Shown: positions 1 through 10,005, numbered from the stretch's first letter. The stretch is DNA of 64,000 nt from Rhizobacter sp. OV335 (GCF_900142965.1 NZ_FRCQ01000007.1:124001-188000), one strand, 5' to 3'. Program-made: numbers and translations. The notes: generated from the letters alone by a model not told the origin.

Positions 1-7
1 CGCGAGC

Positions 8-74
8 GCTTCGACAGGCTCAGCGAGAGCGGCAAGTGTTCGAGCAAGCCCTTCGACAAGCTCAGGGCGAACGG
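8..74. repeat. Intergenic TTCGACARGCTCAG repeat pair
   Basis: Two copies of the core CTTCGACARGCTCAG lie in direct orientation, around 9-23 and 51-65. The second continues into GGGCGAACGG. The same core recurs, as proper inverted pairs, at 3504-3573 and 27947-28016. Such elements are scattered between genes in many Burkholderiales genomes. The copies here are imperfect and head-to-tail, so they are less likely to form one hairpin than the other two loci. The remaining bases before the first gene hold the palindromic operator and a ribosome binding site. Confidence 0.7.
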
Positions 75-128
75 AGGAGAGAAGATCTTGTCGCTGACGA
101 GACATCACCCCGCCACGATTCCTTCCTA

Positions 129-150
129 GAATCGAACGATCGTTCTATTC
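129..150. promoter_or_regulatory. 22-bp near-perfect palindrome, probable TetR-type operator
   Basis: A perfect 12-bp palindrome GAACGATCGTTC (134-145) extends to GAAT...ATTC with a single mismatched pair. It ends 28 bp before the first start codon. Symmetric sites of this size directly upstream of beta-oxidation genes are typical of TetR-family fatty-acid or branched-chain regulators (PsrA, FadP and LiuR types). The regulator itself is not in the window, and assigning the site to a particular family is inference. Confidence 0.5.
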
Positions 151-178
151 CCACTCTCCACCACCCGGAGGACTCTGC

Positions 179-2272
179 ATGAGCGCCACCTACGAACTTC
201 GCGGCCCCGTTGCCGTGATCACGCTCGACAACCCGCCCGTCAACGGCCTCGGCTACGACACCCGCAAGGGCATCACCGACGGGCTCGACAAGGCCCGGGC
301 CGATGACAAGGTCAAGGCGATCGTGATCACCGGCGCCGGCAAGGCCTTCTCGGGCGGTGCCGACATCCGCGAATTCGGCTCGCCGAAGGCGCTGCAGGAG
401 CCGAACCTGCTGAGCGTGATCCTCGCGGTCGAGGCCTGCACCAAGCCGGTGGTCGCCGCGATCCACACGGTGTGCATGGGGGGCGGGCTCGAACTCTCGC
501 TCGGCTGCCACTACCGCGTCGCCGCGCCCGGCACGCAGGTCGCGTTGCCGGAGGTGAAGCTGGGCCTGGTGCCCGGCGCCGGCGGCACGCAGCGCCTGTC
601 GCGCGTGATCGGCGTCGAGAACGCGCTGAACATGATCGTCAGCGGCGAGCCGGTCAAGAGCGAGCTGCTGGCGATGGCGCCGGGGCAGAAGCTGTTCGAC
701 AAGATGATCGATGGCGACCTGCTGGCCGGTGCGGTGGCGTTCGCGACCGAGGTCGCCGACAAGCGCCCGCTGCCGCTGGTGCGCAACCTGAAGGCCGAGC
801 ACCCGAACCCCGACGCGTTCTTCCAGTTCGCCCGCAACACCGTCGGCGCGATGTCGCGCAACTTCCCGGCGCCGCTGCAGTGCGTCGAGACCGTCGCCGC
901 GTCGGTCTACAAGAAGTTCGACGACGGCATGAAGCAGGAGCGCGAGGCCTTCATCGCGCTGATGATGACGCCCGAGAGCCGCGCGCTGCGCCATGCCTTC
1001 GTGGCCGAGCGCGCCACCACCAAGATCCCCGACGTGCCGGCCGACACGCCGGTGCGCGACGTCAAGAAGCTCGCGGTGATCGGTGCCGGCACGATGGGCG
1101 GCGGCATCGCGATGAACTTCCTGAACGCCGGCATCCCGGTCGTGATGCTCGAGATGAAGCAGGAGGCGCTGGACAAGGGCGTCGCGATCATCCGCAAGAA
1201 CTACGACGCGCAGGTCAAGAAGGGCAAGCTGAAGCAGGACAAGCTCGATGCCCGCATGGCGCTGCTGAGCACCACGCTGAACTACGCCGACCTGAAGGAC
1301 GCCGACATGGTGATCGAGGCGGTGTTCGAGGACATCGGCGTGAAGGAGCAGGTCTTCAAGACGCTCGACGAGGTCATGAAGCCCGGCGCGATCCTCGCGA
1401 GCAACACCTCGACGCTGGACGTCAACAGGATCGCGTCGTTCACCAAGCGCCCGCAGGACGTGATCGGCACGCACTTCTTCAGCCCGGCCAACGTGATGAA
1501 GCTGCTGGAGGTGGTGCGCGGCGAGAAGACCGCGAAGGACGTGCTGGCCACCGTGATGGCGCTGGGCAAGAAGATCAAGAAGACCTGCGTGGTGTCGGGC
1601 GTGTGCGACGGCTTCATCGGCAACCGGATGATCGAGCAGTACTCGCGCCAGGCCGGCTTCCTGCTGGAAGAGGGCTGCACGCCGCAGCAGGTCGACAAGG
1701 CGGTCGAGAAATTCGGCTTCGCGATGGGCCCGTTCCGCATGGGCGACCTCGCGGGCAACGACGTGGGCTGGTACATCCGCAAGCGCCGCTACCTGGAGAA
1801 GCCGGACCTGCGCTACAGCAAGACCGCCGACCTGCTGTGCGAGATGGGGCGCTTCGGCCAGAAGACCGGTGCCGGCTGGTACGACTACGTGCCGGGCAAG
1901 CGCGATGCGATCCCGAGCGCGCTGGTCGACGGGATGATCGAGAAGCACCGCGCCGAACTCGGCATCACGCCGCGCAAGATCGGCGACGACGAGATCGTGC
2001 ACCGGCTGGTGTATGCGCTGGTGAACGAGGGCGCGAAGATCGTCGAGGAGGGCATTGCGCTGCGCGCGAGCGACATCGACATGGTGTACCTCACCGGCTA
2101 CGGCTTCCCGCTGCACCGGGGCGGGCCGATGTGCTATGCCGACACCGTGGGCTTGTTCAACGTGGTGGCGGCGATGAACCGTTTCGCGAAGAACCCGCAC
2201 GACGACGCGAAGTTCTGGCAGCCCGCGCCGTTGCTGGCGCGCCTGGCGGCCGAAGGCAAGACTTTCTCCTGA
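179..2272 (+). CDS. Bifunctional enoyl-CoA hydratase / 3-hydroxyacyl-CoA dehydrogenase
   Basis: This 697-aa protein catalyses two consecutive beta-oxidation steps: hydration of trans-2-enoyl-CoA and NAD-dependent oxidation of 3-hydroxyacyl-CoA. The N-terminal crotonase domain shows the oxyanion-hole segments (SGGADIREF and [12 protein letters not shown]) and the Glu-containing [14 protein letters not shown]. From about residue 300 the Rossmann motif [12 protein letters not shown] begins the dehydrogenase, with catalytic His in GTHFFSP. C-terminal 3HCDH domains complete it. Length and order match FadJ/FadB-like proteins. GGAGG lies 7 nt before the ATG. The thiolase follows 16 nt downstream, so the two probably form one operon. 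The symbol is withheld because several FadB/FadJ/PaaH-like paralogues share this architecture. Confidence 0.93.
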   Translation: MSATYELRGPVAVITLDNPPVNGLGYDTRKGITDGLDKARADDKVKAIVITGAGKAFSGGADIREFGSPKALQEPNLLSVILAVEACTKPVVAAIHTVCMGGGLELSLGCHYRVAAPGTQVALPEVKLGLVPGAGGTQRLSRVIGVENALNMIVSGEPVKSELLAMAPGQKLFDKMIDGDLLAGAVAFATEVADKRPLPLVRNLKAEHPNPDAFFQFARNTVGAMSRNFPAPLQCVETVAASVYKKFDDGMKQEREAFIALMMTPESRALRHAFVAERATTKIPDVPADTPVRDVKKLAVIGAGTMGGGIAMNFLNAGIPVVMLEMKQEALDKGVAIIRKNYDAQVKKGKLKQDKLDARMALLSTTLNYADLKDADMVIEAVFEDIGVKEQVFKTLDEVMKPGAILASNTSTLDVNRIASFTKRPQDVIGTHFFSPANVMKLLEVVRGEKTAKDVLATVMALGKKIKKTCVVSGVCDGFIGNRMIEQYSRQAGFLLEEGCTPQQVDKAVEKFGFAMGPFRMGDLAGNDVGWYIRKRRYLEKPDLRYSKTADLLCEMGRFGQKTGAGWYDYVPGKRDAIPSALVDGMIEKHRAELGITPRKIGDDEIVHRLVYALVNEGAKIVEEGIALRASDIDMVYLTGYGFPLHRGGPMCYADTVGLFNVVAAMNRFAKNPHDDAKFWQPAPLLARLAAEGKTFS

Positions 2273-2288
2273 ACAGGGAACCACCATC

Positions 2289-3464
2289 ATGACCAATGCA
2301 GTGATTGTTTCCACCGCCCGCACGCCGCTGGCCAAGAGCTGGAAGGGCGCCTTCAACATGACGCACGGCGCGACGCTGGGCGGCCACGCGGTGAAGGCCG
2401 CGGTCGAGCGCGCCGGCATCGCGCCGGCCGAGGTCGACGACGTGATCATGGGCTGCGCGACGCCCGAGGGCGCGACCGGCAGCAACATCGCGCGTCAGGT
2501 CGCCTTGCGCGCCGGGCTGCCGGTGACGACGAGCGGCGTGACAGTGAACCGTTTCTGCTCGAGCGGCCTGCAGACCATCGCGATGGCGGCGCAGCGCGTG
2601 ATCGCCGGCGAGGGCGACATCTACGTGGCTGGCGGCGTCGAGAGCATCTCGTGCGTGCAGAACGAGGCCAACAAGCACATGATCGTCGACCCCTGGCTGC
2701 GCGAGCACAAGCCGGAGATCTACTGGAGCATGCTGCAGACCGCCGAGCAGGTGGCCAAGCGCTACAAGATCGGCCGCGACCGCATGGACGCGTACGGCGC
2801 GGCGAGCCAGCAGAAGGCCTGTGCGGCGCAGGATGCCGGCAAGTTCAGCGACGAGATCGTGGCGGTCACGGTGACCGCGGGCGTGGCCGATCCGGTGATG
2901 GGGCTGCGCAGCAAGGAAGTGACGATCAGCGTCGACGAAGGGCTGCGCTACGGCACGACGGTCGAAGGCATCGCAGGCATCAAGCCGGCCTTGCCGGGCG
3001 GGCTGATCGCGGCTGGCAATGCAAGCCAGTTCAGCGATGGTGCGGGCGCCTGCGTCGTGATGAGCGAAACGCTGGCGCAGCAACGCGGGCTGAAGCCGCT
3101 GGGGCGCTTCCTCGGCTTCGCGGTGGCGGGCTGCGAGCCCGATGAAATGGGCATCGGCCCGGTGTTCGCGGTGCCGAAGGTGCTGAAGCGGCTCGGGCTC
3201 ACCGTGCAGGACATCGACCTGTGGGAGCTGAACGAGGCCTTCGCGGTGCAGGTGCTGTATTGCGCGGACACGCTGGGGATTCCGATGGACCGGCTGAACG
3301 TCAATGGCGGGGCGATTGCTGTCGGGCATCCGTATGGAGTCAGTGGTCAGCGTCTCACCGGTCACGCGTTGATCGAGGGCAAGCGCCGTGGGGCCAAGCG
3401 GGTTTGCGTCACGATGTGCATTGGCGGAGGTATGGGGGCCGCTGGCGTGTTCGAAGTGCTGTGA
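2289..3464 (+). CDS. Acetyl-CoA C-acyltransferase (thiolase)
   Basis: The protein has 391 aa, normal for a degradative thiolase, which cleaves 3-ketoacyl-CoA to acetyl-CoA and a shortened acyl-CoA. The acylation Cys is residue 90 in NRFCSSG. The HP motif stands in [14 protein letters not shown] and the second catalytic Cys in [11 protein letters not shown] near the C-terminus. It completes the pathway started by the preceding gene. Substrate chain length cannot be read from the sequence. An inverted-repeat element lies just after the stop. Confidence 0.94.
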   Translation: MTNAVIVSTARTPLAKSWKGAFNMTHGATLGGHAVKAAVERAGIAPAEVDDVIMGCATPEGATGSNIARQVALRAGLPVTTSGVTVNRFCSSGLQTIAMAAQRVIAGEGDIYVAGGVESISCVQNEANKHMIVDPWLREHKPEIYWSMLQTAEQVAKRYKIGRDRMDAYGAASQQKACAAQDAGKFSDEIVAVTVTAGVADPVMGLRSKEVTISVDEGLRYGTTVEGIAGIKPALPGGLIAAGNASQFSDGAGACVVMSETLAQQRGLKPLGRFLGFAVAGCEPDEMGIGPVFAVPKVLKRLGLTVQDIDLWELNEAFAVQVLYCADTLGIPMDRLNVNGGAIAVGHPYGVSGQRLTGHALIEGKRRGAKRVCVTMCIGGGMGAAGVFEVL

Positions 3465-3503
3465 GCAATGGCGCGGGTGGGGAGCTGCGATGCTGATGAA
3501 CAC

Positions 3504-3573
3504 CCGTTCGGGCTGAGCTTGTCGAAGCCCTCGTGCCAGGGCACCAACCCTTCGACAGGCTCAGGGCGAACGG
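3504..3573. repeat. Inverted repeat element, CCGTTCGGGCTGAGC...GCTCAGGGCGAACGG
   Basis: The left arm is CCGTTCGGGCTGAGCTTGTC and the right arm is its near-exact reverse complement ending GCGAACGG, separated by about 22 nt. The element sits between thiolase and acyl-CoA dehydrogenase genes. It could form a stable hairpin in RNA and so act as a transcript-end or mRNA-stability element. The same unit occurs near position 60 and at 27947-28016. Confidence 0.85.
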
Positions 3574-3601
3574 TTGTCGTTCTGCGAACACAGGATCCAA
3601 A

Positions 3602-5449
3602 ATGCGACAGACACTCGACTTCCTGCTGTACGACTGGCTCCAGGCAGACACGCTCAAGAACCGCAGCCGCTTCGCCGACCACTCGCGCGACACCTTCGAC
3701 GCCGTGCTCGACACCTGCGAACGCATCGCGCGCGAGAAGTTCGCGCCGTTCAACCGGGTCACCGACGCCGAGGAGCCGCGCTTCGACGGCGAGCGCGTGA
3801 TCCAGCCGCAAGCGACGCATGACGCCTCGCGGGCCTATGTCGAATCCGGCATGCTCGCCGCGGCGCAGGACTACGAGATCGGCGGCATGCAGCTGCCTTG
3901 CGTGATCGAGATGGCCGCGAATGCCTTCTTCGCGAAAGGCGGCATCGGCATGGGCGGCGGCGGCATGCTGACCAGCGGCAATGCGAACCTGCTGATGGCG
4001 CACGGCACGCCGCTGCAGAAAGAAGTGTTTGCGAAGAACGAGTTCTCCGGGCGCTTCTTCGGCACCATGTGCTTGAGCGAGCCGCAGGCCGGGTCGAGCC
4101 TGTCGGACATCGTCACCCGCGCCACGCTTGATGGCGCCGATGCGGCTGGTGACCCGCTCGGCCCACGCTACCGGCTGCGCGGCAACAAGATGTGGATCTC
4201 GAACGGCGAGCATGAGCTGGCCGAGAACATCGTCCACCTGGTGCTCGCGAAGATCCCCGGGCCCGATGGCGCACTCGTTCCCGGCACGCGCGGCATCTCG
4301 CTGTTCGTCGTGCCGAAGAAGATGGTCGACGCCGAAGGCCGCCTCACCGGCGAACGCAACGACGTGGCGCTCGCCGGGCTCAACCACAAGCTGGGTTATC
4401 GCGGCATTCCGAACACGCTGCTGAACTTCGGCGAAGGGAAGTTTCCGGTGCGCGGGTCGGCCGGCGCCATCGGCTACCTCGTCGGACAGCCCGGCGAAGG
4501 GCTGCGCTGCATGTTCCACATGATGAACGAGGCCCGCATCGGCGTCGGGCTTGGCGCGACGATGCTCGGCTATGCCGGCTATGAAGCGAGCCTCGACTAT
4601 GCGCGCGGGCGCCCGCAAGGCCGTCCCATCGGGCCGGGCGGCAAGGATGCAACGCGGCCGCAGGTGCCGATCATCCAGCACGCCGACGTCAAACGCATGC
4701 TGCTCGCACAGAAGAGCTACTGCGAAGGCGCGCTGGCGCTGGAGCTGTACTGCGCCCGCCTCGTTGACGAACTGCACACCGCACCGCCCGAGCTCGCGGC
4801 CGAAGCCGGGCTGCTGCTGGAGATGCTGACCCCCATCGCGAAAAGCTGGCCCAGCGAATGGTGCCTGGAGGCCAACAGCCTCGCGATCCAGGTGCTCGGC
4901 GGCTACGGCTACACGCGTGACTACCCGGTCGAGCAGTACTGGCGCGACAACCGCCTGAACATGATCCACGAGGGCACCCACGGCATCCAGGCGCTCGACC
5001 TGCTCGGCCGCAAGGTCGTGATGGATGGCGGCAAGGGGCTGATGCTGCTCGCCAACAAGGTCAACGCGACGATCCAGCGCGCGCTGATGCTGCCTGCACT
5101 CGCCGAACACGCCAACGCGCTGGCCGGGGCGCTGAAGGCGCTGGGCAACGCCACCAAGGCCGCATGGGCCAGCGGCGTGCCCGAAGAGGCACTCGCCAAT
5201 GCCACGCCCTACCTGCAGGCCTTCGGGCACACCGTGCTGGCCTGGGTCTGGCTGGACGTCGCGATCTGCGCGCAAGAGCACCTGGAGCAAGCGACGGCGG
5301 CAGGGCAGGGCGACACCGCGCTGCTGCACGGCAAGCTGGCGGCAGCGCGCTTCTTCTTCCGCTACGAACTGCCCAAAGTCCCCGCCTGGCTGAAGGTGGT
5401 CGAGACGCGGGACGATACTTGCCGTTCCATGAACGATGCCTGGTTCTGA
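3602..5449 (+). CDS. Acyl-CoA dehydrogenase (DmdC-like, long form)
   Basis: This is a 615-aa FAD-dependent acyl-CoA dehydrogenase, which introduces the alpha-beta double bond and passes electrons to ETF. It is longer than the usual ~390-aa enzymes and has the extra C-terminal region seen in the DmdC / 3-methylmercaptopropionyl-CoA dehydrogenase group. The FAD-contact segment FGTMCLSEPQAGSSLSD and the base-bearing segment IHEGTHGIQ are visible. ATG 3602 is preferred over an in-frame start at 3533, which would place coding sequence inside the inverted repeat. Whether the substrate is a fatty acyl-CoA or a sulfur compound is unknown. Confidence 0.9.
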   Translation: MRQTLDFLLYDWLQADTLKNRSRFADHSRDTFDAVLDTCERIAREKFAPFNRVTDAEEPRFDGERVIQPQATHDASRAYVESGMLAAAQDYEIGGMQLPCVIEMAANAFFAKGGIGMGGGGMLTSGNANLLMAHGTPLQKEVFAKNEFSGRFFGTMCLSEPQAGSSLSDIVTRATLDGADAAGDPLGPRYRLRGNKMWISNGEHELAENIVHLVLAKIPGPDGALVPGTRGISLFVVPKKMVDAEGRLTGERNDVALAGLNHKLGYRGIPNTLLNFGEGKFPVRGSAGAIGYLVGQPGEGLRCMFHMMNEARIGVGLGATMLGYAGYEASLDYARGRPQGRPIGPGGKDATRPQVPIIQHADVKRMLLAQKSYCEGALALELYCARLVDELHTAPPELAAEAGLLLEMLTPIAKSWPSEWCLEANSLAIQVLGGYGYTRDYPVEQYWRDNRLNMIHEGTHGIQALDLLGRKVVMDGGKGLMLLANKVNATIQRALMLPALAEHANALAGALKALGNATKAAWASGVPEEALANATPYLQAFGHTVLAWVWLDVAICAQEHLEQATAAGQGDTALLHGKLAAARFFFRYELPKVPAWLKVVETRDDTCRSMNDAWF

Positions 5450-5466
5450 CGCCGGGCCAGATTGCG

Positions 5467-5658
5467 ATGAAGACTTCGACCGTCGAAACCCTCGTCTGGG
5501 TGCTGATCTACGCCGGCTTGCTGGGCGTCGGCCTGGGGCTCGCGGTGCAACGCTACGTGGAGCCGCTGGGCTGGGGCATCGCGGTGGTCGGCGGGGTCGT
5601 CGCGATCTGCGGCATCGTGCTCATCTACGTGCGCTCGCGCATGAAGAGCCCCACCTGA
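5467..5658 (+). CDS. Small membrane protein, unknown function
   Basis: This 63-aa ORF starts 17 nt after the acyl-CoA dehydrogenase stop. It encodes two hydrophobic segments (about residues 8-25 and 34-54) split by a short polar turn, with a basic C-terminus (VRSRMKSPT). It looks like a two-helix inner-membrane protein. No family is recognised. Its same-strand position with short gaps on both sides suggests co-transcription with its neighbours. Confidence 0.65.
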   Translation: MKTSTVETLVWVLIYAGLLGVGLGLAVQRYVEPLGWGIAVVGGVVAICGIVLIYVRSRMKSPT

Positions 5659-5678
5659 ACCTTTTGATCCGGACTCCC

Positions 5679-7655
5679 ATGAACTTTCGCTTCACCTTGC
5701 TGGCCATCGCGCTCGTCGCCGGCAGCGCCGTCGCCCAGTCGGCCACGCCGTCGTACGTGTTCCCGAACTACCGCAACGCGGCGCAGGCCGATGCCGATTG
5801 CAAGGCATTGATCGCCAGCGCCCGCGCCGACGAGAAGCGCCTGCAGGCGGGACAGGCCACGACGCTGCTCGCCGAACTCGACGGCATGAACCGGCGCTAC
5901 GAAGACATCGTCGGGCCGCTGTCGCTGCTGAACGCGGTGCACCCCGACAAGGCGGTGCGCGATGCGGCCGATGCCTGCGACCTCGGCTACCAGAACTTCC
6001 GCAACAGCTTCCTGCAGAACCCCAAGATCTACGCGCTGCTGAAGCAGGTGAAGCCCGCCGATGACATCGATGCCCGCCTGCTGCGCGACACGCTCGATGC
6101 CTTCGAAGACGCTGGCGTCGCGCTGGCGCCGGCCCGCCAGGCGCGCGCGAAGAAGCTCAGCAACGAGATCACCCGGCTCGGCCAGCTGTTCGACCGCCGC
6201 ATCCGCGACGACAAGACGCGCGTCGCGTTCGCGCCCGCAGAGCTCGACGGCGTGCCGGCCGAGGCCCTGAAAGACCGCAAGCGCGATGCGACCGGCCGCT
6301 ACGTGTTCGGCCTCGACTACCCGAGCTACGACGCGATCATCGAGAACGCGACTCTTGGCGCCACGCGCGAGCGGATGTGGCGGGCGTTCCAGAGCCTGGG
6401 TGGCACCGCCAACCTGAAGACGCTGCAGCAGCTCGGCCAGCTGCGCCGCGAGTACGCGCAGCTGTTCGGGCTGGAGTCGTATGCCGATTTCGCGATGCGC
6501 CGCCGCATGGCCGGCAACGCCGCGGCGGTGCAGACCTTCCTCGGCACCGTGAAAGACGCCGTCGCGCAGCGCGAAGTGGCCGACCTCGGCCTGCTGCGTG
6601 AAGCCAAGGCCCGCGACCTGAAGCAGTCGCTCGAATCGACCACGCTGAACCGCTGGGACCTGACCTACTACACCTTCAGCGAGCGCCGCAACCGCTTCCA
6701 GCTCGACGCCGAGGAGTTCCGCACCTACTTCCCGCCGCAGGCCAGCCTGGACTTCGTGTTCCGCGTCGCCGGCCAGCTGTTCGGCGTGCAGTTCGAGCCG
6801 CTGCATCAGGCGCTGTGGCACCCCGACGCGCAGTCGTTCGAGGTGCGCGACGTCGCCAGCAAGAAGGTGCTCGGCACGTTCTTCGTCGACCTGTACCCGC
6901 GCGAAGGCAAGTACAACCATGCGGCGGTCTGGAGCTTCCGCAACCCGTCGACGCTCGTGAACCGCACGCCGGCCGCCGGCCTCGTTGTCAACTTCAACCG
7001 CCAGGGCCTGAACATCGACGAGCTCGAGACGCTGCTGCACGAGTTCGGCCACGCGATGCACGGGCTGCTGTCGAACACCCGCTACGCGACGCAAGGCGGC
7101 ACCAACGTGCAGCTCGATTTCGTCGAGGCGCCGTCGCAGATGCTCGAGGACTGGGTCTACGACGCGCGCGTGCTGGCGCTGTTCAAGGAGGTCTGCCCGA
7201 GCTGCAAGCCGGCCCCGGACAACCTGGTGGAACGGGCCTCGAAGGCGCGCGATTTCGCGAAGGGCATCGCGGTGGCGCGCCAGCACCTGTACGCGAGCTA
7301 CGACCTCGCGCTGTACGCGAAGGATGCGCCCGAGCCGATGGCCACCTGGCAGCGCATGGAAGGCGCGACGCCGCTCGGCCACGTGAAGGGCAGCATGTTC
7401 CCGGCCGGCTTCTCGCACATCGCGACCGGCTACGCCTCGGGCTACTACGGCTACCTGTGGAGCCTGGTGCTGGCCGAAGACCTGCGCACCGCGTTCGCCG
7501 CCGACAAGCTCAGCAGCGAGGTCGGCATGCGCTACCGCGAGCAGGTGCTGTCGCAGGGCAGCCAGCAGGCGCCGGCGCAGCTGATGCGCAACTTCCTGGG
7601 GCGCGAGACGAACAGCGATGCGTTCTTCAAATCCCTCAACAGGCACAACGACTAG
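5679..7655 (+). CDS. M3 family zinc metallopeptidase (oligopeptidase), exported
   Basis: The protein has 658 aa including an N-terminal signal peptide that ends near AVA-QS, so it should act in the periplasm on short peptides. The zinc motif HEFGH is at residues 454-458, and the third ligand Glu lies in the downstream FVEAPSQ region. The rest matches thimet/oligopeptidase A-type M3 enzymes in length. ATG 5679 is chosen because translation from it begins exactly with the signal peptide. The gap to the following SDR gene is 12 nt. Confidence 0.92.
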   Translation: MNFRFTLLAIALVAGSAVAQSATPSYVFPNYRNAAQADADCKALIASARADEKRLQAGQATTLLAELDGMNRRYEDIVGPLSLLNAVHPDKAVRDAADACDLGYQNFRNSFLQNPKIYALLKQVKPADDIDARLLRDTLDAFEDAGVALAPARQARAKKLSNEITRLGQLFDRRIRDDKTRVAFAPAELDGVPAEALKDRKRDATGRYVFGLDYPSYDAIIENATLGATRERMWRAFQSLGGTANLKTLQQLGQLRREYAQLFGLESYADFAMRRRMAGNAAAVQTFLGTVKDAVAQREVADLGLLREAKARDLKQSLESTTLNRWDLTYYTFSERRNRFQLDAEEFRTYFPPQASLDFVFRVAGQLFGVQFEPLHQALWHPDAQSFEVRDVASKKVLGTFFVDLYPREGKYNHAAVWSFRNPSTLVNRTPAAGLVVNFNRQGLNIDELETLLHEFGHAMHGLLSNTRYATQGGTNVQLDFVEAPSQMLEDWVYDARVLALFKEVCPSCKPAPDNLVERASKARDFAKGIAVARQHLYASYDLALYAKDAPEPMATWQRMEGATPLGHVKGSMFPAGFSHIATGYASGYYGYLWSLVLAEDLRTAFAADKLSSEVGMRYREQVLSQGSQQAPAQLMRNFLGRETNSDAFFKSLNRHND

Positions 7656-7667
7656 GAGACCGAATCC

Positions 7668-8459
7668 ATGAGCACGCCGATCCAGACCTTGTTCAACCTC
7701 GAAGGCAAGACCGCGCTGGTGACGGGCGGCTCGCGCGGGCTCGGCCTGCAGATCGCCGAATCGCTGGGCGAGGCCGGCGCGAAGATCCTGCTGACCTCGC
7801 GCAAGGCGGCTGACCTGGAAGAGGCCGCGGCCCACCTGCAGGCACGTGGCATCGACACGCGATGGGTGGCGGCCGACGCGAGCCAGCCGGACGAGATCCA
7901 GCGCGTGGCCGACGAGGCGATGCAGCGGCTCGGCCGCGTCGACATCCTCGTCAACAACGCCGGCGCCACCTGGGGTGCACCGGCCGAGGACTACCCGCTG
8001 GAGGCCTGGGACAAGGTGATGAACCTGAACATCCGCAGCATCTTCCTGATGAGCCAGGCGATCGGGCGACTCAGCATGATCCCGCGCCAGTCGGGTCGCA
8101 TCATCAACGTCGCGTCGATCGCTGGGCTGTCGGGCTCGCCGTCGACGATGAAGTACATCGCCTACGGCACCAGCAAGGGCGCGGTCGTGAACTTCACGCG
8201 CACGCTGGCGGCGGAGTGGGGCCGCCACGGCATCACCGTCAACGCGATCGCGCCGGGCATGTTCCCGAGCAAGATGACGGCCGGCACGATCGCCAAGGTG
8301 GGCGTCGAGGCGCTCGCGACCGGCGCGCCGCTCGGCCGCATCGGCGACGACGACGACCTGAAGGGCGTCGCGCTGCTGTTCGCGTCGGCCGCGGGCAAGC
8401 ACATCACCGGCCAGATCCTCGCGGTGGATGGTGGCGTCAGCGCGGTGCATGGCCACTGA
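7668..8459 (+). CDS. SDR family oxidoreductase
   Basis: This 263-aa short-chain dehydrogenase has the cofactor motif TGGSRGLG near residue 20, NNAG, and the catalytic YGTSK. It resembles gluconate-5-dehydrogenase/FabG-like proteins. It lies within the acyl-CoA gene run and is followed one base after its stop by a thioesterase, so a role in acyl-chain metabolism is plausible. The substrate is not known. A TAGGAGAC ribosome site precedes the ATG. Confidence 0.9.
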   Translation: MSTPIQTLFNLEGKTALVTGGSRGLGLQIAESLGEAGAKILLTSRKAADLEEAAAHLQARGIDTRWVAADASQPDEIQRVADEAMQRLGRVDILVNNAGATWGAPAEDYPLEAWDKVMNLNIRSIFLMSQAIGRLSMIPRQSGRIINVASIAGLSGSPSTMKYIAYGTSKGAVVNFTRTLAAEWGRHGITVNAIAPGMFPSKMTAGTIAKVGVEALATGAPLGRIGDDDDLKGVALLFASAAGKHITGQILAVDGGVSAVHGH

Positions 8460-8460
8460 G

Positions 8461-8904
8461 ATGGAATTTCCCGTCCACATCCCCTTCGTCGACCAGCTCG
8501 GCTTCGAGCTGCTGAAGTTCGAGAACGGCGAGGCCGAGATCGGCCTGACGCTGCGCGACGAGCTGTGCAACTCGTGGAGCGTCGCGCACGGCGGCGTCAC
8601 GATGACGCTGCTCGACGTCGCGATGGCGCATGCGGCGCGCAGCAGCTCGATCAAGCCGGGCGGGCAGCCGGGCGGCACCGGCGTCGTGACGATCGAGATG
8701 AAGACGAGCTTCATGCGCCCCGGCCTCGGCCGCATCGTCGCGCGCGGCAAGCTGCTGCACGCGACCGCGTCGCTCGCGTTCTGCGAGGGCACGGTGATCG
8801 ACGCGAACGGCGAGCTGCTCGCGAGTGCCAGCGGCACCTTCAAGTACCTGCAAGGGCTTCCGGCAGGGGGACGCAAGATCCTCCGCTCGAACGCCTCCGA
8901 CTGA
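8461..8904 (+). CDS. PaaI-family hotdog thioesterase
   Basis: The 147-aa protein has hotdog-fold features: the SVAHGGVTMTLLD helix motif and a C-terminal strand pattern of the PaaI/YigI group, which hydrolyse acyl-CoA thioesters. ATG 8461 begins one base after the SDR stop. An upstream in-frame start (8428) would overlap the SDR gene and add an unrelated N-terminus. The tight spacing suggests translational coupling to the SDR. Confidence 0.88.
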   Translation: MEFPVHIPFVDQLGFELLKFENGEAEIGLTLRDELCNSWSVAHGGVTMTLLDVAMAHAARSSSIKPGGQPGGTGVVTIEMKTSFMRPGLGRIVARGKLLHATASLAFCEGTVIDANGELLASASGTFKYLQGLPAGGRKILRSNASD

Positions 8905-8934
8905 CTTCACAAGACAACACACAGGAGACAAGCC

Positions 8935-9954
8935 ATGACCGCCACCAACCAGCAGATCGTTCTCGCGTCGCGCCCCGACAAGGAAGCCGTCGCCGCCAAC
9001 TTCCGCCTCGTGTCGACCCCGGTGCCGGCGCTGGCGGACAACCAGGTGCTGGTGCGGCACCACTTCCTGTCGCTCGACCCGTACATGCGCGGCCGCATGA
9101 ACGCCGGCAAGAGCTACGCGCAGCCGCAGCCGCTGGACCAGGTGATGATCGGCGGCACCGCCGGCGAGGTGGTCGAATCGCGCCACGCGGGCTTCAAGGC
9201 CGGCGACAAGGTGGTCGGCATGGGCGGCTGGCAGCAGTACAGCGTGGTCGACGCGAGCCAGCCCGGCACGCTGCGCAAGGTCGACACCGCGCACATCCCG
9301 TTGTCGGCCTACCTCGGTGCGGTCGGCATGCCGGGTGTGACCGCATGGTACGGCCTGGTGAAGATCTGCACGCCGAAGGAGGGCGAGACCATCGTCGTCA
9401 GCGCGGCCAGCGGTGCAGTCGGTGGCGCGGTGGGGCAGCTGGCCAAGGTGCGCGGCTGCCGCGCGGTCGGCATCGCCGGCGGGCCGGACAAGTGCCGCTA
9501 CGTGGTCGACGAGCTGGGCTTCGATGCCTGCATCGACTACAAGGCGCACCGCGACCCCAAGGCGCTGTACGCCGCGCTGAAAGAGGCCACGCCGGACGGC
9601 GTCGACGGCTACTTCGAGAACGTCGGCGGGCTGATGCTCGACACCGTGCTCGCGCGCATGAACGCGTTCGGTCGCGTCGCGCTGTGCGGGATGATCTCCG
9701 GCTACGACGGCCAGCCGATCCCGTTGACGCACCCGCAGCTGATCCTGCAGTCGCGGCTGAAGCTCGAGGGCTTCATCGTCAGCGAGCACATGGGCGTGTG
9801 GCCGGAAGCGCTGAAGGAGCTGGGCACGCTGGTGGCGACCGGCAAGCTGAAGTACCGCGAGACGGTGGCGCAGGGGATCGAGTCGGCCCCGGAGGCGTTC
9901 CTGGGGCTGTTGAAGGGCCAGAACTTCGGCAAGCAACTGGTGAAGCTCGTCTGA
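8935..9954 (+). CDS. NADP-dependent MDR oxidoreductase (PTGR/CurA-like)
   Basis: This 339-aa medium-chain reductase belongs to the zinc-free leukotriene-B4-dehydrogenase/2-alkenal reductase group. It shows the YMRGRMN segment near the N-terminus, the nucleotide-binding SAASGAVGGAVGQLAK and the FENVGG segment. These enzymes reduce alpha,beta-unsaturated carbonyls with NADPH. A good ribosome site (ACAGGAG) precedes the ATG. The actual substrate is unknown. Confidence 0.9.
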   Translation: MTATNQQIVLASRPDKEAVAANFRLVSTPVPALADNQVLVRHHFLSLDPYMRGRMNAGKSYAQPQPLDQVMIGGTAGEVVESRHAGFKAGDKVVGMGGWQQYSVVDASQPGTLRKVDTAHIPLSAYLGAVGMPGVTAWYGLVKICTPKEGETIVVSAASGAVGGAVGQLAKVRGCRAVGIAGGPDKCRYVVDELGFDACIDYKAHRDPKALYAALKEATPDGVDGYFENVGGLMLDTVLARMNAFGRVALCGMISGYDGQPIPLTHPQLILQSRLKLEGFIVSEHMGVWPEALKELGTLVATGKLKYRETVAQGIESAPEAFLGLLKGQNFGKQLVKLV

Positions 9955-9961
9955 ACCCGAG

Positions 9962-9991
9962 ACGCTGTCGGTGGTCGAACCCCGACAGCGT
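9962..9991 (+). terminator. Hairpin between oxidoreductase and desaturase genes
   Basis: ACGCTGTCGG and CCGACAGCGT form a perfect 10-bp stem with a 10-nt loop. Only two T residues follow the stem before the ribosome site (TTTGGAGG) of the next gene. It may be a weak terminator or a processing/stability hairpin inside an operon rather than a strong stop. Confidence 0.5.
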
Positions 9992-10005
9992 TTGGAGGAC
10001 CTGCG

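Noticed and set aside
62-2488. 808-codon open frame on the minus strand
   Set aside because: It is the shadow of the hydratase/dehydrogenase gene, full of Ala, Arg, His and Val runs typical of antisense frames in high-G+C DNA, and has no family motif.
5625-8876. 1083-codon minus-strand frame
   Set aside because: It lies over three well-supported plus-strand genes, and its sequence is His/Arg-rich shadow without domains.
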